Assembly (NCBI RefSeq): GCF_000829455.1
Contig: NZ_JXAK01000026.1
Coordinates: 1-64,000 of the forward strand
Origin: Gordoniibacillus kamchatkensis
Lineage (GTDB): Bacteria; Bacillota; Bacilli; Paenibacillales; NBRC-103111
Reading direction: 5' to 3'
DNA length: 64,000 nucleotides
The first letter of the stretch is position 1. Every line of letters starts with the position of its first letter. Below are positions 20,289 to 29,088 of the stretch, piece after piece. Under the pieces are notes generated by a model that was not told the origin of the DNA, ran no database searches, and was given only the letters and a program-made list of their open reading frames with translations. Made by a program: the position numbers and the translations under genes.

Positions 20289-21647
20289 TTATTTTTTAAT
20301 GCCGTTCGCTTCTGCAGCTTGCTTGAGCGATTTCAACGCTTGATCGACGTTGCCTTGCGTGACAAAAATATTGATGATTTGGTTGGCTTGCGTCGCGAAG
20401 CCTTCGATGGCGGCTGAACCGTGCGCCAAGCTTGGAGTCAGCTTGCTTTTCTTGAAGTCTTCGATTGTCGCTTTGCCGTAAACGTCGTATTTGGAAACGT
20501 CGGCATCGATACGGGCCGGAATCGAGCCCTTTAACGGATTAAACACGTCTTGCCCTTCGACGGAGCCGAGAACTTTCAGCCATTCTTTGGCGCTCGCCTG
20601 GTCCTTGGAATCTTTGGGCAGTGCGAACGTGTCGGTAATGACCATGAAGTCTCCGCCCGTATTCGGTGTCGTTACCCAGCCGAAATCTTCGTTCGGCTTC
20701 AGCTTCAGATCGGTCGTGAAGTACCCTTTCGCCCAGTCCCCCATCACGTTCATCGCCGCTTCGCCTTTGGCGACAAGCTGTGCGGCATCTTGCCAGTTGC
20801 GGGCGGCATGATCTTTATTGACGTAAGCCAGCGTTTTCTTGAACGTTTCCAAAGCGTCTTTAACCTTGGCGTCATCGAACGCCAGATTGCCGGTCCACAG
20901 CTTGTTATAGTCGTCTGGCCCCAGCTTGCCGAGCAGGATGTTTTCAAACAGCATCGTCGCTGCCCAAGGCTCCTTATCCCCAAGCGCCAGTGGCGTTACC
21001 CCTTTAGCCTTCAATGCGTCTGCCGCCGCAAAAAATTCATCGAACGTCGCAGGCGCTTTCACACCGTTATTATCGAATATTTTCTTGTTGTAGAAAATCA
21101 CGTTGCCGCGATGAATGTTGACCGGAACGGAGTAAATATTGCCGTCCTTGCTGACCAGATCAAGCAAATCTTTCGGGAATTTGCTTTTCCAGCCCTGCTG
21201 ATCGTACAAATCGTTGAGCGGGCTCACTTTGCCGGCAGCCACCCAGCCCGTATTCAGCTCGGCGCCGCCGTGTACTTGGAACGCGGATGGCGGATCTCCG
21301 CCCTGCATCCGGCTCGCGAGTACCGCTTTCGCGTTAGTGCCCGCTCCGCCTGCTACCGCTGCGTTGATGACTTCGATGTCGGGATGTTTTTCTTTGAACA
21401 GTTTGATGAGGCCTTGCAAGCCCGCTTCTTCGCCGGCACCTGTCCACCAGCTGAAAATTTCCACTTTGCCGCCGCTTGCCGCCGGTTTGGCTGCGGGCGC
21501 CGGAGCCGGCTTGTTCTCGGTTGCCGCCGGAGCGGTCGGCGTCTTGTTCTCGCTCGGAGCCTGTGCCGGCGCCTGCCCTCCGCATGCCGACAGCATCAAG
21601 CTGGTAACGGTTAAAGCCGAAATGATGACACCGAATTTACGTTTCAC
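20289..21647 (-). CDS. Sugar ABC transporter substrate-binding lipoprotein (SBP_bac_1)
   Basis: Membrane-anchored extracellular sugar receptor for the CUT1 permeases. The lipobox LSAC is near residue 22, followed by an Ala/Pro-rich linker and a family 1 binding domain beginning VEIFSWWTGAGEEAGLQGL. 452 residues is normal. Oligosaccharide binding is inferred from the adjacent secreted GH92 and intracellular GH51 enzymes. A promoter with a cre-like box lies upstream, just after the sensor operon. Confidence 0.92.
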   Translation of the reverse strand: MKRKFGVIISALTVTSLMLSACGGQAPAQAPSENKTPTAPAATENKPAPAPAAKPAASGGKVEIFSWWTGAGEEAGLQGLIKLFKEKHPDIEVINAAVAGGAGTNAKAVLASRMQGGDPPSAFQVHGGAELNTGWVAAGKVSPLNDLYDQQGWKSKFPKDLLDLVSKDGNIYSVPVNIHRGNVIFYNKKIFDNNGVKAPATFDEFFAAADALKAKGVTPLALGDKEPWAATMLFENILLGKLGPDDYNKLWTGNLAFDDAKVKDALETFKKTLAYVNKDHAARNWQDAAQLVAKGEAAMNVMGDWAKGYFTTDLKLKPNEDFGWVTTPNTGGDFMVITDTFALPKDSKDQASAKEWLKVLGSVEGQDVFNPLKGSIPARIDADVSKYDVYGKATIEDFKKSKLTPSLAHGSAAIEGFATQANQIINIFVTQGNVDQALKSLKQAAEANGIKK

Positions 21648-21676
21648 TTTGCTTCCCCTTTCGCTTGTTCGAGCTT

Positions 21677-21725
21677 TGGAATCGCTTTCAATACCAATTG
21701 TAAGCGAAAGGAAAATCCGGGTTAA
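21677..21725 (-). promoter_or_regulatory. Candidate promoter and cre-like box of the sugar ABC operon
   Basis: On the minus strand TTAACC is 17 bases from TACAAT (21697-21725). Just downstream, at 21677-21690, TGAAAGCGATTCCA matches the CcpA consensus at 13 of 14 positions, a roadblock position. The -35 overlaps the last codons of the response regulator. Confidence 0.55.
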
Positions 21726-22560
21726 CGAGGCAAATCTATCTTTTCTTCCACTTTTTTAACCATCCTGCGCTTTCCATCCGTCAAATGGCGTGGTGTTTGC
21801 GATAGTCCCCCCGGCGACATTCCCGTCTGCTTGTGAAACCATTCGCTAAAGTAACGGGGATTCGGATAGCCAACCGCGTCGCCGATCTGATAAATCTTCA
21901 ACGTACTCGATTTCAACAGCTCCATCGCTTTCTCCATCCGCATATCGGACAAGTAATCGCTGAACGATCTCCCCGTCTCCTGCCGGAACAGCCGGCTTAA
22001 ATAATTCGGCGTCACGCATAATTCCTCGGCAAGTTCGGAAAGATGAAGTTCATCGGCAAATTTTGAACTCATGACGCTCAGAGCCTTTTTGATCAAATAG
22101 GAGGCCGGTTCTCGATTTTGTCCGCGCTTGCCTCTTCCTGCGAGGAAGCTGCCCCGTCTTCCCCGAACGCCTTTGCTTTCGCGAGCGCTGCTTCGATCTC
22201 CTCCACATCCGACGGCTTCAGCAAATAGTCGACCGCCCCGAGCCGCAGCGCCTCCTGCGCATACTTGAAATCTCCGAATCCGCTCAAAAAAATGGCTTTG
22301 ATGCGCGACAGCGGCTTGTGCTCTTTCGCCAGCTCTTTAATGGTCGCCACAAGCTCCAACCCCGTCATGTTCGGCATACGAATGTCCGACAACAAAATGT
22401 CCACAGGATTTTCCCTTATATAATCGATCGCCTCGACCCCGTCTTCAAATACTTGGACCAATTGAATGCCGAGACGGTCCCAGCCGATATGTTTGCTCAA
22501 ACCGTCGCGAATCCAGGCTTCGTCGTCAATAATAATGGCCCGGCAAATCGATGCGTTCAT
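21722..22560 (-). CDS. AraC-type response regulator (YesN family), frame interrupted
   Basis: Cytoplasmic response regulator of the preceding YesM-type kinase, probably switching on the sugar transporter and glycosidases. The receiver domain has the acidic pair D12-D13, phospho-acceptor D59 in LLSDIRMP and Lys in DYLLKPS. The C-terminal AraC domain has two helix-turn-helix units (LSELAEELCVTPNYLSRLFR and IGDAVGYPNPRYFSEWFHK). The frame changes near 22095, where the first part stops in ENRPPI and the second resumes as SYLIKKALSV; a TTG start there could instead make two overlapping proteins. A single lost base is more likely because isolated AraC halves of this form are rare. The fused length, about 279 residues, is short for YesN but plausible. 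Confidence 0.85.
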
Positions 22561-23909
22561 GGATTGTTCCCCATCCTTTCCGGTACTTTCACAGAAATAT
22601 GCGCCGACAGGTTGCGCAATTCCGCTGCGGCATCTTGAAAAGCGTCCGAAGGGCTGGCAAACAACGTTAAAATTTTGGCCAGCGCATTCTCCTGTACTTC
22701 TGCCATCGCCGGATAATAAATAAGCGACGGCTCGCTCCTCGCGATGGTCAAGCTTTTCAGAATCAAGGCAAAATCCGGCCTGCTCTCGCGAAACTCAGGA
22801 GCGCTCAAGATGGAACGTCTCGCGGGAATACCGCCGTTTCTGGCATAAATCATTCCGCCTTGTTTGCCGGTGGCGAACTCGACAAATTTCCAGGCACCCA
22901 GCTGATTCGTGGAGCTTGCATTAATGGATAGCGTCCAGCCATGTTGAAACGGGATGCGGCGCACCTGCCCGGTTTCATCGCGAACGCCGGGAATGAGCGC
23001 AATCCGGATATGGTCTTTGTGCGGCGAGCTGCTTTGCGCAATCATCGGATAGGCGGAATTCCAATAAGGAGCGGCCATCGCCACATCGCCGTTGATCAGC
23101 GCATCGCGGGTTCTTGCAAAGTCCCATGACATCAAATCGCCGGGAACAACGCTCTCCCGCATCAATTTTTCCAAATATTCGCCGCTTTGAATCGATTCCT
23201 TCGAATCAAACAGCACCTGGCCGTCGTCCCCTATAATGTTGCCGCCGAACGACCATAGAATCGAATCGAAAATTTTTTCGCGCTCCTCCGGCACGACGGC
23301 AGGCATGACGAGCCCCCAGCGGGTGGGCGAATTCCGATGAATGCCCGCGGTAAATGTTTTTGCGATCTCATACAGCTCGTCCCACGTTTCCGGCGGTTTC
23401 GGAATTAAATCGCTGCGGTAATACAGAAAATGAGTGCTGATATCGGTCGGCAGCGCATAGATGCTCCCGTTGTACCGGTATACGGATAGAAAATCGTCAA
23501 TGTCAACCGGTTCCCCGGAAGCCGAGCCGCTCATGGCAATGTAACGATCAAGCGGCAAAATGGCTTTGGAAGATGCGAACTGAGCGATCGACGTGCTTGG
23601 CATCAAAACGACATCGAACGTATTCGAGCCGGCAAAAAGCTGGGTGCCGACGGCGGTAAAATAGCTGTCTCGGCCTACTTCAATAAATTGGACCTTGATG
23701 CCCGTCTCCTGCTCGAAAGGCTGGGCAATTTGCCGCAGAGCGGCAGACTCCGTTCCCGTGCGGATCAGCACTTTGACGACAGCTTCGGCCTTAGGCGCAG
23801 TCGAAGCGTCGATCATATCCCGGCTTAGCAGCACGAAGCCTGTCACAGCCCACAGGACCAGGAGGGAAAAAGCCGCCGCCATGAGCGTGTTCAGTTTGAA
23901 GCGGTTCAT
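22557..23909 (-). CDS. Membrane-anchored solute-binding protein within a two-component operon
   Basis: A family 1 extracellular solute-binding protein of 450 residues. Instead of a lipobox it has an uncleaved-looking N-terminal membrane helix (about residues 8-29) with no Cys. The binding fold is shown by VLIRTGTESAALRQIAQPFEQETGIKV-type opening strands and the later YWNSAYPMIAQ region. It overlaps the kinase and regulator genes by four bases on each side and has no permease of its own beside it. This arrangement suggests it presents ligand to the kinase sensor rather than, or as well as, to a transporter. The sensory role is inferred from gene order. Confidence 0.85.
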   Translation of the reverse strand: MNRFKLNTLMAAAFSLLVLWAVTGFVLLSRDMIDASTAPKAEAVVKVLIRTGTESAALRQIAQPFEQETGIKVQFIEVGRDSYFTAVGTQLFAGSNTFDVVLMPSTSIAQFASSKAILPLDRYIAMSGSASGEPVDIDDFLSVYRYNGSIYALPTDISTHFLYYRSDLIPKPPETWDELYEIAKTFTAGIHRNSPTRWGLVMPAVVPEEREKIFDSILWSFGGNIIGDDGQVLFDSKESIQSGEYLEKLMRESVVPGDLMSWDFARTRDALINGDVAMAAPYWNSAYPMIAQSSSPHKDHIRIALIPGVRDETGQVRRIPFQHGWTLSINASSTNQLGAWKFVEFATGKQGGMIYARNGGIPARRSILSAPEFRESRPDFALILKSLTIARSEPSLIYYPAMAEVQENALAKILTLFASPSDAFQDAAAELRNLSAHISVKVPERMGNNP

Positions 23910-25684
23910 CCTGCGACCTCCGTTCGAAACGGAATATAGACGAGCACAAGCGCCCCTTCCCTCTGGGACGGAGAAAAGCGGATGCCGTATTCGGGGCCAA
24001 ACGCCATCTTGATTCGTTGGTCCACGTTCCGCATCCCCAAATGCTCGCTGGAATCTGGGCTCTGCAAAAGCTTCTTTGCTTTTTCGATATCGATACCGTT
24101 TCCCGTATTGAAGACGGATAAGACGACCCGGTCTCCCTCTTTGGTTACATTAACGGATACTTTGCCGCCTTTGGACATTTTGGCGATGCCGTGCTCCAAC
24201 GCATTTTCCACCAGCGGCTGCAAAATGAGCGGCATTACCAACGCATTTTTCAGAGAAGGGTCCATTTGAATGTCGTACTCCAGCTTGTCCTTGTAGCGGA
24301 ACGACTGGATCTGCAAATAATTTTCCACATGATCGAGTTCCTTCTTCATGCTCGTCCATTCTTGGCCGGAATGGAGCGTGAACCGGAAAAAACGCCCCAG
24401 CGCCGTGACCAGCTTGCTGATCGAATCGGCCTCGTATTCTTTGGACATCCAATAAATCGTATCCAGCGTGTTGTACAAGAAGTGGGGCTGAATTTGCATT
24501 TGCATCGCCTGCAGCAGTGCATCCCGTTTTTCTTTTTGCTGCACTTCGTTATCGCGCAAAAGCTGTTGAATGCGCTCGCGCAAACGGTTGAAGTTCCTCT
24601 GCAAAATGCTGATTTCCCGGATGGAGCCGACGTTTTCCCGCATATGCAAATTATCGATCGAAGTCGTCGACATCAACCGTGCCAAATGGATCACCGGCCT
24701 GGAAATCGCCATGGCTAGCAGGACGGAGACAATGACAAAGATCAGGGTGCCGAGTCCGGCGATAATGATCAAATACTGCAAAATCCGCTGATTGGGGACG
24801 ACCAGTTCGCGCAAAGGGACAACGGCCGACATTTGCCAGCCGCTTGTCGAGGACGTATTGTAAGCAAGCAGCCACTTGGAATCCACCACCTGAATGCCTT
24901 GGCCTTGCTTGTGCAGCTTGCGGATCGTCTCCTTCATGGCGGGATTTTCAAACAGGGCGGAATCCTGTTGGTAAATGACGTCGCCGCCCGCATCCGAAAT
25001 CATGAAAGAGCCGGTCGAACCGATGTGCACGTTGCCGACGATTTCGCTAATAAACCGGTCATTGAGCTGCACGAACAAATATGCTCTGAGCTGCGAGGTA
25101 TTGCTGTCATTCAGCTTGCGAACGGCCGTAACCGACTCCCGGATCGGGGTCTGAAACCCTTCCTGCGAACGAAAGATCGCCCATTTGTCGCTGAACCAGT
25201 TCATCTTTAGCGGCTGGTTCTCCAGCTGATCCACAATGTAGCGAAAATGGCCGGACTCGATTTGGTCAAACGAATAAAAGAGCTTGTTGGTCGAAAGCAC
25301 TTGCTGATTCGCGGTAATTAAATAGATGTCGCGGATGTGGTCGAGCCGGCCGCGAAACAAGTACATGTACATCATATCCCGGAACTTCTGGTTCGCTTGA
25401 AACAGCTGATACGCGGATTCAAGCGGACTGTCCAAAAAATCGAGCGATTGCTGATAGAGCAAAGGCCAGGTCAGGCGGTCGATCTCGGCCAGATTGGCAT
25501 CCAAAGCCCTTTGTGTCTGTTCGACGGTTTGCAGCAAATATTGGCTGACCTGTTTTTGCGATATTTCATTTTCCTTCTTGTAAGTAATAACGGCCACAGT
25601 CAACGGAAAGATCATGAGCAGCAAAAAAACGGATAATAGCAACGAGCGGATCGAAATCATCCTATTGAACATGAGGCACAGCAT
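23906..25684 (-). CDS. Sensor histidine kinase, YesM type
   Basis: Membrane kinase with a first membrane helix (about 10-32), an extracellular dCache-like sensor (about 35-295), a second helix (about 300-325), HAMP, a His_kinase domain with QPHFLYNTLD (His near 399) and an HATPase_c domain with PLVENALEHGI and HLGMRNVDQR. 592 residues is standard for YesM/LytS-like kinases. A GAGAGGA site precedes the ATG. It starts a three-gene operon with the anchored binding protein and the AraC-type regulator, each overlapping by four bases. Confidence 0.93.
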   Translation of the reverse strand: MLCLMFNRMISIRSLLLSVFLLLMIFPLTVAVITYKKENEISQKQVSQYLLQTVEQTQRALDANLAEIDRLTWPLLYQQSLDFLDSPLESAYQLFQANQKFRDMMYMYLFRGRLDHIRDIYLITANQQVLSTNKLFYSFDQIESGHFRYIVDQLENQPLKMNWFSDKWAIFRSQEGFQTPIRESVTAVRKLNDSNTSQLRAYLFVQLNDRFISEIVGNVHIGSTGSFMISDAGGDVIYQQDSALFENPAMKETIRKLHKQGQGIQVVDSKWLLAYNTSSTSGWQMSAVVPLRELVVPNQRILQYLIIIAGLGTLIFVIVSVLLAMAISRPVIHLARLMSTTSIDNLHMRENVGSIREISILQRNFNRLRERIQQLLRDNEVQQKEKRDALLQAMQMQIQPHFLYNTLDTIYWMSKEYEADSISKLVTALGRFFRFTLHSGQEWTSMKKELDHVENYLQIQSFRYKDKLEYDIQMDPSLKNALVMPLILQPLVENALEHGIAKMSKGGKVSVNVTKEGDRVVLSVFNTGNGIDIEKAKKLLQSPDSSEHLGMRNVDQRIKMAFGPEYGIRFSPSQREGALVLVYIPFRTEVAG

Positions 25685-25967
25685 CTCTTCCTCTCGGCAA
25701 CTTGTATGCGCTTTCGAAAATATATTAACAGTTGTTGGAACTTCGTGGAAGAACCTTTTGTTCCAAAAGCTGGATTTGCGTATCGAAAAAACCTCCCTGC
25801 GAAGACAGTATGATAATGGACCCTTTTCCGTGGAATACTAAGGGCCACAGCAACAAACACGGATACGGACTTTCAGACAACGCTCAGGAAACATTCATGT
25901 GCGATTAAGGTTAAGCCGTTACACTTGTTTCATTCGCTTGCGAGCAATTCAGAAAGGAGGAAGGTTC

Positions 25968-27782
25968 GTGAAAAAACTCGGGGCTTTAGGCCCTCTGTTA
26001 TGGACCGCCTTAACCGCCAATTTGTTAGCCTTATCCATTCAGTATGTTTCATTAAAGCCTTACGGGATCAGCTTATTGTACTGGGTGAACGCGCACAAAG
26101 ACCTCTATGCCCTCTCGGCCGGCATTTTGTTTTGCATTTTGCTTGGCTTCGGGGCGCTCGTGAACAATTATTATTTCGCCATCATCGTGTTTACGGCGCT
26201 TATCGGAGCGCTCGATTTCGGCCAATACCATAAGCTGCGAATTCTCGGAGAGCCTATTTATCCGTGGGACTTGAACCAATTGAAAAATATGAAAGAGATG
26301 CTTCAAATCGTCCGCAATATGGTTTCTCCGGGCCTTCTTATCGCCGCCGCTCTGCTCGTCGTCATCGCGCTCGCCGCGACGTTCCGCATCCCGCGGAAGC
26401 GGCTCAAGCTCCCGCTGCGCGCGGCGTTTCTGACGATCGCGGTGCTGGTCGTGTTCGCCTGCACCCATTTGCAAAACTCCGCTTTTGCCAAGCCTTTGGA
26501 GAAACTCGGCGCGGCCGACTACCATTGGAATCAGCAGCAAAACTATTTGGAAAACGGCTTTATGCTCGCTTTCCTGGACAATCTCGGAGCGAAGATGCAA
26601 AATCAGCCTGCCGATTATTCGGAAGCGGCGATGGCGCAAATTGTGCAAAAATACGGGCAAACTACAAATGCGTCTGCGACAGCCAGTGGGACGCAGGAGC
26701 AGCCGAACATCGTTTACGTGATGGACGAATCGCTGTTTGACCCGACCCGTCTGACCGGCATAACGTTTAGCGAAGATCCGATGGCGAATTTTCACGAATA
26801 CCAGAATACGTATGCAACCGGCTACAGCTTGTCGCCGACGTTCGGCGGAGGCACGTCGAATGTTGAATTCGAAGCGCTGACCGGCCTGAACATGTCGTTC
26901 ATGAACGAGGGCGCCGTCCCTTACCAGCAAATACTGGCCAAAAAGAACTCGTTCCCGTCGCTGGTTAGTATGCTCAAATCGCGCGGGTACGAAACGACAG
27001 CCGTGCACCCGTTCGACAAAACGTTTTACAACCGCAATCGCGTCTATCCCGTGCTCGGCTTCGATCAGTTCATCAGCCAGGACGATATCAAATATAAGGA
27101 CAAACTGAGCCCTAACGGTTACATTTCCGACATGTCCGCCGTGAAGCAAGTCGTCGACGTGCTGAATTCGGGCGATCAGCCCCATTTCGTCCACTTGGTC
27201 ACGATGCAAAATCATTTGCCGATCGCGGAAGGAATGAACGGCCCCAATACGATTCAAGTGTCCGGGCTGTCCGGCAGCGGCCAAACGGAAATGGAGAGCT
27301 ATGCGCAAAGCGTCAAGGAGACGGATAAAGCCGTGCAATATTTGGTGGACTCGATCCAGCAGCTGAAAAGGCCGACCATTGTCGTCGTTTTCGGAGATCA
27401 TCTCCCCGCCTTGCAGGATCAAACGTATGCCGACCATTTGAGCGCCGCGACGCCGGAGCAAAAACAGCAGTTTCTGCACGAGACGCCTCTGCTCATAGCG
27501 GCTAATTACCCGCTCCAGGACAAAAATCTCGGCACGATCGCGCCCTCTTTCTTCGGCCCGCTCGTGTTCGAGTTGACCGGCCAGCAGCTGCCGCCTTATT
27601 ACCAGCTTCTGGACAACGTGCGGAAGCAGCTCCCCGGCATTGGTCCGAACTTGTACGTGGATGCCAATAACGTAGCGTCACTGAGCCTCAATGACGAACA
27701 AAAACAGCTGCTCCACGATTACGAACTGGTGCAGTACGATTTGCTGTACGGCCGCGGCTACGCCGCCTCGCTGCTAAAGTGA
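25968..27782 (+). CDS. LTA synthase family sulfatase-fold membrane protein
   Basis: Membrane phosphoglycerol transferase-like enzyme of the alkaline phosphatase superfamily; it may make lipoteichoic acid or decorate another cell-surface polymer with phosphoglycerol. About five membrane helices fill residues 1-170, then an extracellular sulfatase domain runs from about 240, with NIVYVMDESLFD, the nucleophile region GGGTSNVEFEALTG (Thr near 294), HLVTMQNHLP and VVFGDHLPAL. The GTG start has AAGGAGG seven bases upstream; longer upstream reading lacks a site. It is divergent from the kinase gene and ends at a bidirectional terminator. Confidence 0.9.
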   Translation: MKKLGALGPLLWTALTANLLALSIQYVSLKPYGISLLYWVNAHKDLYALSAGILFCILLGFGALVNNYYFAIIVFTALIGALDFGQYHKLRILGEPIYPWDLNQLKNMKEMLQIVRNMVSPGLLIAAALLVVIALAATFRIPRKRLKLPLRAAFLTIAVLVVFACTHLQNSAFAKPLEKLGAADYHWNQQQNYLENGFMLAFLDNLGAKMQNQPADYSEAAMAQIVQKYGQTTNASATASGTQEQPNIVYVMDESLFDPTRLTGITFSEDPMANFHEYQNTYATGYSLSPTFGGGTSNVEFEALTGLNMSFMNEGAVPYQQILAKKNSFPSLVSMLKSRGYETTAVHPFDKTFYNRNRVYPVLGFDQFISQDDIKYKDKLSPNGYISDMSAVKQVVDVLNSGDQPHFVHLVTMQNHLPIAEGMNGPNTIQVSGLSGSGQTEMESYAQSVKETDKAVQYLVDSIQQLKRPTIVVVFGDHLPALQDQTYADHLSAATPEQKQQFLHETPLLIAANYPLQDKNLGTIAPSFFGPLVFELTGQQLPPYYQLLDNVRKQLPGIGPNLYVDANNVASLSLNDEQKQLLHDYELVQYDLLYGRGYAASLLK

Positions 27783-27795
27783 TAAACGGCGCATG

Positions 27796-27840
27796 AAAAA
27801 GAAGCCGAAGGGTGCATGGAGCCCCCTTCGGCTTCTTTTT
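27796..27840. terminator. Bidirectional terminator between LTA synthase-like and glycerate kinase genes
   Basis: A perfect 17-bp stem (core GAAGCCGAAGGG) with an 11-base loop begins with AAAAA and ends with TTTTT, so it can stop both convergent transcripts. Confidence 0.92.
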
Positions 27841-27852
27841 GCAGCTATTCGT

Positions 27853-28986
27853 TTATAGCTTTATTCGGTAAATGCGAATCGCCTGTTCGGCTGCTTGCTC
27901 CAGCAGCGGCCCCGCTTGCGCCATCGCTTCGTCGAGCGTCATCGGCCTGTTGACGATGCTGAGAACGGCGGACACTCCGTGCTCGTACAAGCTTTCAATT
28001 CCTTTGCCGACAGAGCCGGCGAGAATGACGACAGGGACATTGTAGCTTCTGGCGACATGAGCGACTCCGCACGGCGTTTTGCCCCTCGCCGTCTGGAAAT
28101 CGACCTGGCCCTCGCCGGTAATGACCAGGTCGGCTTTCGCTATGGCCGCTTCCAGTCCCGTCTCCCGGATGACGATCGATACTCCCGATTCCAGCTTGCC
28201 GTTCATAAACGCCACGATTCCGCCCGACAACCCGCCCGCGGCGCCGGTGCCCGGCATATTGTGGATCGAGATCCCGCGTGTCTGTTCGATCACATCGGCA
28301 AAACGCCGCAGCCCTTCGTCCAGCTCCCGCACCATGTCCGGACTGGCACCCTTTTGCGGACCAAACACTTCCGAAGCGCCGCTCGGGCCGACGAACGGAT
28401 TGTCCACATCGCACGCGACGACAAAGCTGCTTTCCACAAGCCGCGAATCCAGCCCGGATGTGCGGATATGGGCGAGCCTGCCGAGCTGTCCCCCGCCGAA
28501 GCCGAGCGGGTTCCCTTCCTCGTCCAGCAGATCGGCGCCGAGCGCCTGCAGCATGCCGGCGCCGCCGTCGTTCGTCGCGCTGCCGCCCAAACCGAGAATA
28601 AACTTGCGGCACCCTTGATCCAGAGCCGCCGCAATGAGCTGGCCGAAGCCGTATGTAGAGGTCAAGAGCGGATTGCGCTCCTGCTTGTCAATTAAGTACA
28701 AGCCCGACGACATCGCCACTTCGATAACGCATGTGCTGCCGTCCCCGAGAATGCCGAACCCGGACTTGATATCCCGGCCGAGAGGGTTTTTGACGACGGC
28801 TTCGACGAATCGGCCCCCCGTCGCATCAATCAGGCACTGCATCGTGCCTTCCCCGCCGTCCGCCATCGGAATGACGGTGGCAACGCTCTCGGGCAGCGCC
28901 CGCTTAACTCCTGCAGCGACCGCCAAGCCGACTTCCTTTGCCGTCAAACTCCCTTTAAACGAATCCGGAGCAATCACGATATTCAC
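27853..28986 (-). CDS. Glycerate kinase (GarK/GlxK family)
   Basis: ATP-dependent kinase converting D-glycerate to phosphoglycerate, feeding glyoxylate, serine or sugar-acid breakdown into glycolysis. Hallmarks are the N-terminal IAPDSFKGSLTA, MADGGEGT, LGGSATNDGGAGMLQALGA, GTGAAGGL and TGEGQVDFQTARGKTP. Start at GTG with AAAGGAG ten bases before it, giving 377 residues, the family length; longer upstream reading overlaps the terminator of the preceding gene. It appears to be a single-gene unit. Confidence 0.95.
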   Translation of the reverse strand: MNIVIAPDSFKGSLTAKEVGLAVAAGVKRALPESVATVIPMADGGEGTMQCLIDATGGRFVEAVVKNPLGRDIKSGFGILGDGSTCVIEVAMSSGLYLIDKQERNPLLTSTYGFGQLIAAALDQGCRKFILGLGGSATNDGGAGMLQALGADLLDEEGNPLGFGGGQLGRLAHIRTSGLDSRLVESSFVVACDVDNPFVGPSGASEVFGPQKGASPDMVRELDEGLRRFADVIEQTRGISIHNMPGTGAAGGLSGGIVAFMNGKLESGVSIVIRETGLEAAIAKADLVITGEGQVDFQTARGKTPCGVAHVARSYNVPVVILAGSVGKGIESLYEHGVSAVLSIVNRPMTLDEAMAQAGPLLEQAAEQAIRIYRIKL

Positions 28987-29042
28987 AATGGCATCTCTCC
29001 TTTTGTGGTACCGGCTTTTGCAATCGCTTCCTATGCAAAACA

Positions 29043-29072
29043 GCGCCAATCCCGCATAGCCGGGACCAGCGC
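29043..29072 (-). terminator. Probable terminator after the NADH dehydrogenase-like gene
   Basis: A 12-bp stem with three G-T wobbles (minus strand GCGCTGGTCCCG with CGGGATTGGCGC, 6-base loop) followed by TGTTTTGC lies 17 bases after the stop codon. Confidence 0.6.
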
Positions 29073-29088
29073 CGTACACTCCTGATGT

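Noticed and set aside
22093-22096. Two separate overlapping genes for a receiver-only protein and an AraC-only protein
   Set aside because: The 4-nt overlap with a TTG start is possible, but one lost base restores a normal response regulator, and other genes here show the same kind of break.
25699-25714. A fourth cre-like box upstream of the kinase gene
   Set aside because: It matches the consensus at only about 12 of 14 positions, including a mismatch in the outer T, so it is too weak to report as a site.
26073-27479. A 468-codon minus-strand frame opposite the LTA synthase-like gene
   Set aside because: It is a shadow of the genuine sulfatase-fold gene, with no start signal and no recognisable domain.
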